Below are positions 4,854 to 7,412 of a stretch of DNA of 7,412 bases, one piece after another (within the stretch, counting starts at the first letter, position 1; each line of letters begins with the position of its first letter). Source of the stretch: an uncultured Rhodoplanes sp. (lineage in GTDB: Bacteria; Pseudomonadota; Alphaproteobacteria; Rhizobiales; Xanthobacteraceae); NCBI GenBank assembly GCA_936924235.1, contig CAKZHN010000307.1:1-7412 (forward strand), given 5' to 3'. The position numbers were made by a program, and so were the translations under genes. A model generated the notes under the pieces. That model searched no databases and was not told where the DNA came from. It worked only from the letters and a program-made list of their open reading frames with translations.

Positions 4854-7043
4854 TTACGCGATCTGGATGTTCTGGTTCTTCAGCGGGAACGAGCGGAAGC
4901 GCTTGCCCGTCGCCGCGAAGATGGCGTTGAGCACGGCCGGCGCGGCGACGAAGATCGTCGGCTCGCCGACGCCGCCCCAGAAGTCGTTGCTCGGCATGAT
5001 GACGGTCTCGACGTGCGGCATCTCCGACATGCGGATCGAGCCGAAGGTGTCGAAGTTGGTCTCGACCACCGCGCCGTCCTTGATGGTGATGCCACCATGG
5101 AAGAGCGCCGACAGGCCGTAGACGAACGAGCCGGCGATCTGCCGTTCGATCTGCGCCGGATTGACGGCGTGGCCCGGGTTTGTCGCCGCCACGATCCGGT
5201 GCAGCTTCACCTTGTTGCCGTTCACCGACACTTCGGCGGCGGCCGCGACGTAGCTGCCGTAGCCCATGTGCTGGCAGATGCCGCGGTGGACGCCCTGCGG
5301 CGCCGGCTTGTCCCAGCCGACCTTCTCGGCCACGGCGTTCAGCACGCCGAGGTGCTTCGGGAACTTCGCCATCATCTTGCGGCGGAACGCCAGCGGGTCC
5401 TGACCCGCCGCATGCGCCATCTCGTCGATGAAGCATTCGAGATAGATGGCGTTCTGGTTGTTGTTCACCCCGCGCCAGAACCACGGCGGAATGTGCAGGT
5501 TCCGCATGGAGTGGTCGATCAGCAGGTTCGGGATGTCGTAGCCGAATGCGCCTTCGGGGCCACCCGGGTTGAGACCCTGGAACACCGCCGGATCGGCGCC
5601 CGCCTGCATCGCCTCCGGACGCGCATAGGCCAGGATCGACTGGCCCGAGATGCGCATGTGCAGGCCGGTGACGTTGCCGTCCTTGTCCAGCGCGCCGGTG
5701 AGCTTGCACTGCGTCACCGGGTGATAGACGCCGTTGGTCATATCCTCTTCGCGGGACTTCAGCAGCTTGATCGGCGTGCCGGGCATCTGCTTGGCGATCG
5801 ACACCGCTTCGGTGACGTATTCGCTGCGGGTGCGCCGGCCGAAGCCGGTGCCGAGCATGATCCGATGGACCTCGACCTTGTCGGCGGGCAGGCCCGACGC
5901 TGCGATCGCCGCCGCATAAGCGGCTTCGCCATTCTGCGTGCCAGTCCATACCTCGCACTTGTCGGCCGTGACGAGCGCGGTGGCGTTCATCGGCTCCATG
6001 CAGGCGTGGTTCTGATTCGGATAGGCGTAGACGGCCTCGACCTTCTTCGCCGCACCCGAGATCGCCGCCTGGACGTCACCGGCCTTGTTGCCGACGAACT
6101 TGGTCTCGGCGGTCAGGCCTTCCTCGAGGAACTTGGCGATCGACTCCGACGAGACATTGGCGCCGTCGCCCTTGTCCCATTCGATCGGCAGCGCTTCGAG
6201 CGCGGTCTTGGCGTGCCACCAGGTGTCGGCGACCACCGCGACCGACTTCTCGTCGACCTGGACGACCTTCTTGACGCCCTTCATGCCGCTGACCTTGGCG
6301 GCGTCGAAGCTCTTCACCTTGCCGCCGAACACCGGGCAATCCTTGATCGCGGCGTTCAGCATGCCGGGCAGCGTGAAGTCGATCCCGTACATCATCTTGC
6401 CGACGACCTTGTCGGCAGTGTCGAGCCGCTTCAGCGGCTTGCCGGCGATCTTCCAGTCCTTCGGGTCCTTGAGCTTGGGCTTCTCCGGTACTGGCAGCTT
6501 GGAGGCGGCTTCCGCCACCTTGCCGTAGGTCGTGGTCTTGCCGGACGCCTTGTGCGAGATCACGCCGGCCGAGGCCGTGCACTCGGAGGCCGGGACCTTC
6601 CATTCGTCGGCCGCGGCCTGGATCAGCATCAGGCGGGCGGCAGCGCCGCCCTCGCGGACGTACTGGTTCGATTCGCGGATGGCGCGGCTGCCGCTGGAGT
6701 TGTAGTTGCCCCAGGCGCGCTTGCGCTTCACGTTGTCGGCCGGCGTCGGATACTCGATCGTGACCTTCGACCAGTCGCAGTCGAGCTCCTCGGCGATGAG
6801 CTGGGCGAGGCCGGTGTGCGAGCCCTGGCCCATCTCGGCGCGAACTTCGCGGATCGCCACGGTGTCGTCGGGCTTGATCGCAACCCAGATGCCGAGCTCG
6901 TTCGGCGTGAGGTTCTCGTGGAATTGCGCGCGGTCGCCGGGCGCGGCGAATGCAGCCTTCGGGCCGATGCCGAGCATCAGGCCGCCCGTTGCGGCCGTGC
7001 CGATGACGAAAGTGCGGCGATTGATTTTCGGAACGAAATTCAT
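4854..7043 (-). CDS. Molybdopterin-binding subunit of an isoquinoline 1-oxidoreductase-type hydroxylase (IorB-like, xanthine dehydrogenase family)
   Basis: This is the catalytic large subunit of a molybdenum hydroxylase, which adds an oxygen from water to an activated carbon, typically in N-heterocycles or aldehydes. At 729 residues it has normal length for the IorB branch. Residues 1-34 are a twin-arginine signal (NRRTFVIG, then a hydrophobic stretch ending AFA), so the complex acts in the periplasm. Residues about 45-180 hold an N-terminal molybdopterin-domain segment with EMGQGSHTGLAQ (70-81). A hammerhead-type domain follows at about 200-310. The C-terminal half carries CMEPMNATA (348-356), WTGTQNGEA, GTGFGRR (398-404) and RGVNNNQNA. 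GGVGEPT near the end holds Glu694, the expected catalytic base of the family. There is no FAD domain or FAD subunit here, as in other two-subunit IOR enzymes, which need an external acceptor. It is followed by a hairpin and then the sox-like operon. The substrate cannot be read from sequence. Confidence 0.94.
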   Translation of the reverse strand: MNFVPKINRRTFVIGTAATGGLMLGIGPKAAFAAPGDRAQFHENLTPNELGIWVAIKPDDTVAIREVRAEMGQGSHTGLAQLIAEELDCDWSKVTIEYPTPADNVKRKRAWGNYNSSGSRAIRESNQYVREGGAAARLMLIQAAADEWKVPASECTASAGVISHKASGKTTTYGKVAEAASKLPVPEKPKLKDPKDWKIAGKPLKRLDTADKVVGKMMYGIDFTLPGMLNAAIKDCPVFGGKVKSFDAAKVSGMKGVKKVVQVDEKSVAVVADTWWHAKTALEALPIEWDKGDGANVSSESIAKFLEEGLTAETKFVGNKAGDVQAAISGAAKKVEAVYAYPNQNHACMEPMNATALVTADKCEVWTGTQNGEAAYAAAIAASGLPADKVEVHRIMLGTGFGRRTRSEYVTEAVSIAKQMPGTPIKLLKSREEDMTNGVYHPVTQCKLTGALDKDGNVTGLHMRISGQSILAYARPEAMQAGADPAVFQGLNPGGPEGAFGYDIPNLLIDHSMRNLHIPPWFWRGVNNNQNAIYLECFIDEMAHAAGQDPLAFRRKMMAKFPKHLGVLNAVAEKVGWDKPAPQGVHRGICQHMGYGSYVAAAAEVSVNGNKVKLHRIVAATNPGHAVNPAQIERQIAGSFVYGLSALFHGGITIKDGAVVETNFDTFGSIRMSEMPHVETVIMPSNDFWGGVGEPTIFVAAPAVLNAIFAATGKRFRSFPLKNQNIQIA

Positions 7044-7048
7044 GATCG

Positions 7049-7055
7049 CCCTCCC
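7049..7055 (-). promoter_or_regulatory. Shine-Dalgarno site of the molybdopterin subunit gene
   Basis: On the minus strand GGGAGGG stands 5 bases before the ATG at 7043, filling the 12-base gap after the small-subunit stop. It is the strongest ribosome site in the window and fixes the start of the large subunit. Confidence 0.8.
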
Positions 7056-7412
7056 TTACGCGTTCGCCGCGGCGTGGATCGCCGCGCGGATCTGCTGGAA
7101 GGTGCCGCAACGGCAGATGTTGGTCATCTCGCGGTCGATGTCGGCGTCGGTCGGCTTCGGCTTGTTCTTGAGCAGTTCCACCGCCGCCATGATCTGGCCG
7201 GACTGGCAGTAGCCGCATTGCGGCACGTCGTGCTCGATCCAGGCCTTCTGCACCTTGTGCAGGATGCCGTTCTGGGCGAGGCCCTCGATGGTGGTGATCT
7301 TGGTGTTGACCGCGCCGCTCACCGGGAACGAGCAGGAGCGCGTCGCAACGCCGTCGACATGGACGGTGCAGGCGCCGCACTGCGCGATGCCGCAGCCGTA
7401 CTTGGTGCCGGT
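7056..7412 (-). CDS. (2Fe-2S)-binding subunit of a molybdenum hydroxylase (IorA-like), 5' end missing
   Basis: This is the small iron-sulfur subunit of an isoquinoline 1-oxidoreductase-type molybdenum hydroxylase; it passes electrons from the molybdenum centre to an acceptor. The reading frame is open to the window edge, so only the last 118 residues are seen; about 35-40 N-terminal residues are probably missing compared with the usual ~150. The visible part opens with the plant-ferredoxin-type cluster motif CGIAQCGAC (fragment Cys 7, 12, 15) and a fourth Cys at 27. The second [2Fe-2S] cluster has CGYC (Cys 66, 69) and CRC (Cys 100, 102). An in-frame GTG at 7320-7322 is internal: the first cluster lies upstream of it and is in frame. 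There is no room to judge an export signal; subunits of this kind usually have none and travel with the Tat-exported large subunit. The stop lies 12 bases before the large-subunit start, so the two genes are cotranscribed. The family is certain; the substrate is unknown. Confidence 0.95.
   Translation of the reverse strand, partial: TGTKYGCGIAQCGACTVHVDGVATRSCSFPVSGAVNTKITTIEGLAQNGILHKVQKAWIEHDVPQCGYCQSGQIMAAVELLKNKPKPTDADIDREMTNICRCGTFQQIRAAIHAAANA

Noticed and set aside
4846..5958. Minus-strand open frame of 370 codons within the molybdopterin subunit gene
   Set aside because: It is another frame of a gene with clear family motifs, and its product is rich in Arg and Gly with no recognisable domain.
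6076..7380. Minus-strand open frame of 434 codons spanning both hydroxylase genes
   Set aside because: It crosses a real stop, ribosome site and start in the true frame, and its product is Arg-rich shadow sequence.
1..7412. tRNA, rRNA, CRISPR, insertion sequence or attachment site
   Set aside because: No repeat-spacer array, transposase motif, terminal inverted repeats or RNA-gene signature was seen on either strand; the window is almost fully coding.

Overview
The window is high-GC DNA, dense with genes, all on the minus strand, so the genes read from the right edge towards the left. Codon choice, Tat and Sec export signals, the gene families and a 'CCCGGGTCAAGCCCGGG' palindrome all suggest an alphaproteobacterium, most likely of the Bradyrhizobium/Rhodopseudomonas group. 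That placement is inference from style and family, not a database match.

In transcription order there are two blocks. Block 1 (about 7412 to 4854) is a two-subunit molybdenum hydroxylase of the isoquinoline 1-oxidoreductase type. It holds the 3' part of the [2Fe-2S] subunit, cut by the window edge, and a complete Tat-exported molybdopterin subunit. A strong 10-bp hairpin (4811-4835) follows. Block 2 (4784 to 87) is six tightly coupled genes: a flavocytochrome-c sulfide dehydrogenase flavoprotein (fccB/soxF-like), soxX, a soxY-related carrier, soxZ, soxA and an amidase-signature hydrolase. Every junction in block 2 is an ATGA or TGATG overlap or a 4-base gap, so it looks like one translationally coupled operon. 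A REP-like palindrome (32-54) lies beyond the amidase.

SoxXA, the periplasmic c-type cytochrome that conjugates a sulfur compound onto a carrier cysteine, looks complete: SoxX has one haem site, SoxA two haem sites and a candidate active-site cysteine. SoxZ is ordinary. Three features depart from the textbook thiosulfate pathway. The SoxY partner does not end in the GGCGG swinging arm but in ...SACLEDPV, resembling the group named 'SoxY-related AACIE arm protein'. The position after soxA, where soxB (the sulfate-releasing hydrolase) often sits, is taken by an amidase. The FccB-like flavoprotein keeps its redox cysteine pair but has proline where the flavin-linking cysteine is expected, and no FccA cytochrome partner lies beside it. 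With the neighbouring periplasmic Mo-hydroxylase, this suggests a variant Sox module acting on something other than, or in addition to, thiosulfate, possibly an organic sulfur or nitrogen/sulfur heterocyclic compound. The substrate is speculation; the structural departures can be read directly in the sequence. soxB and soxCD are not in this window but could lie elsewhere in the genome.
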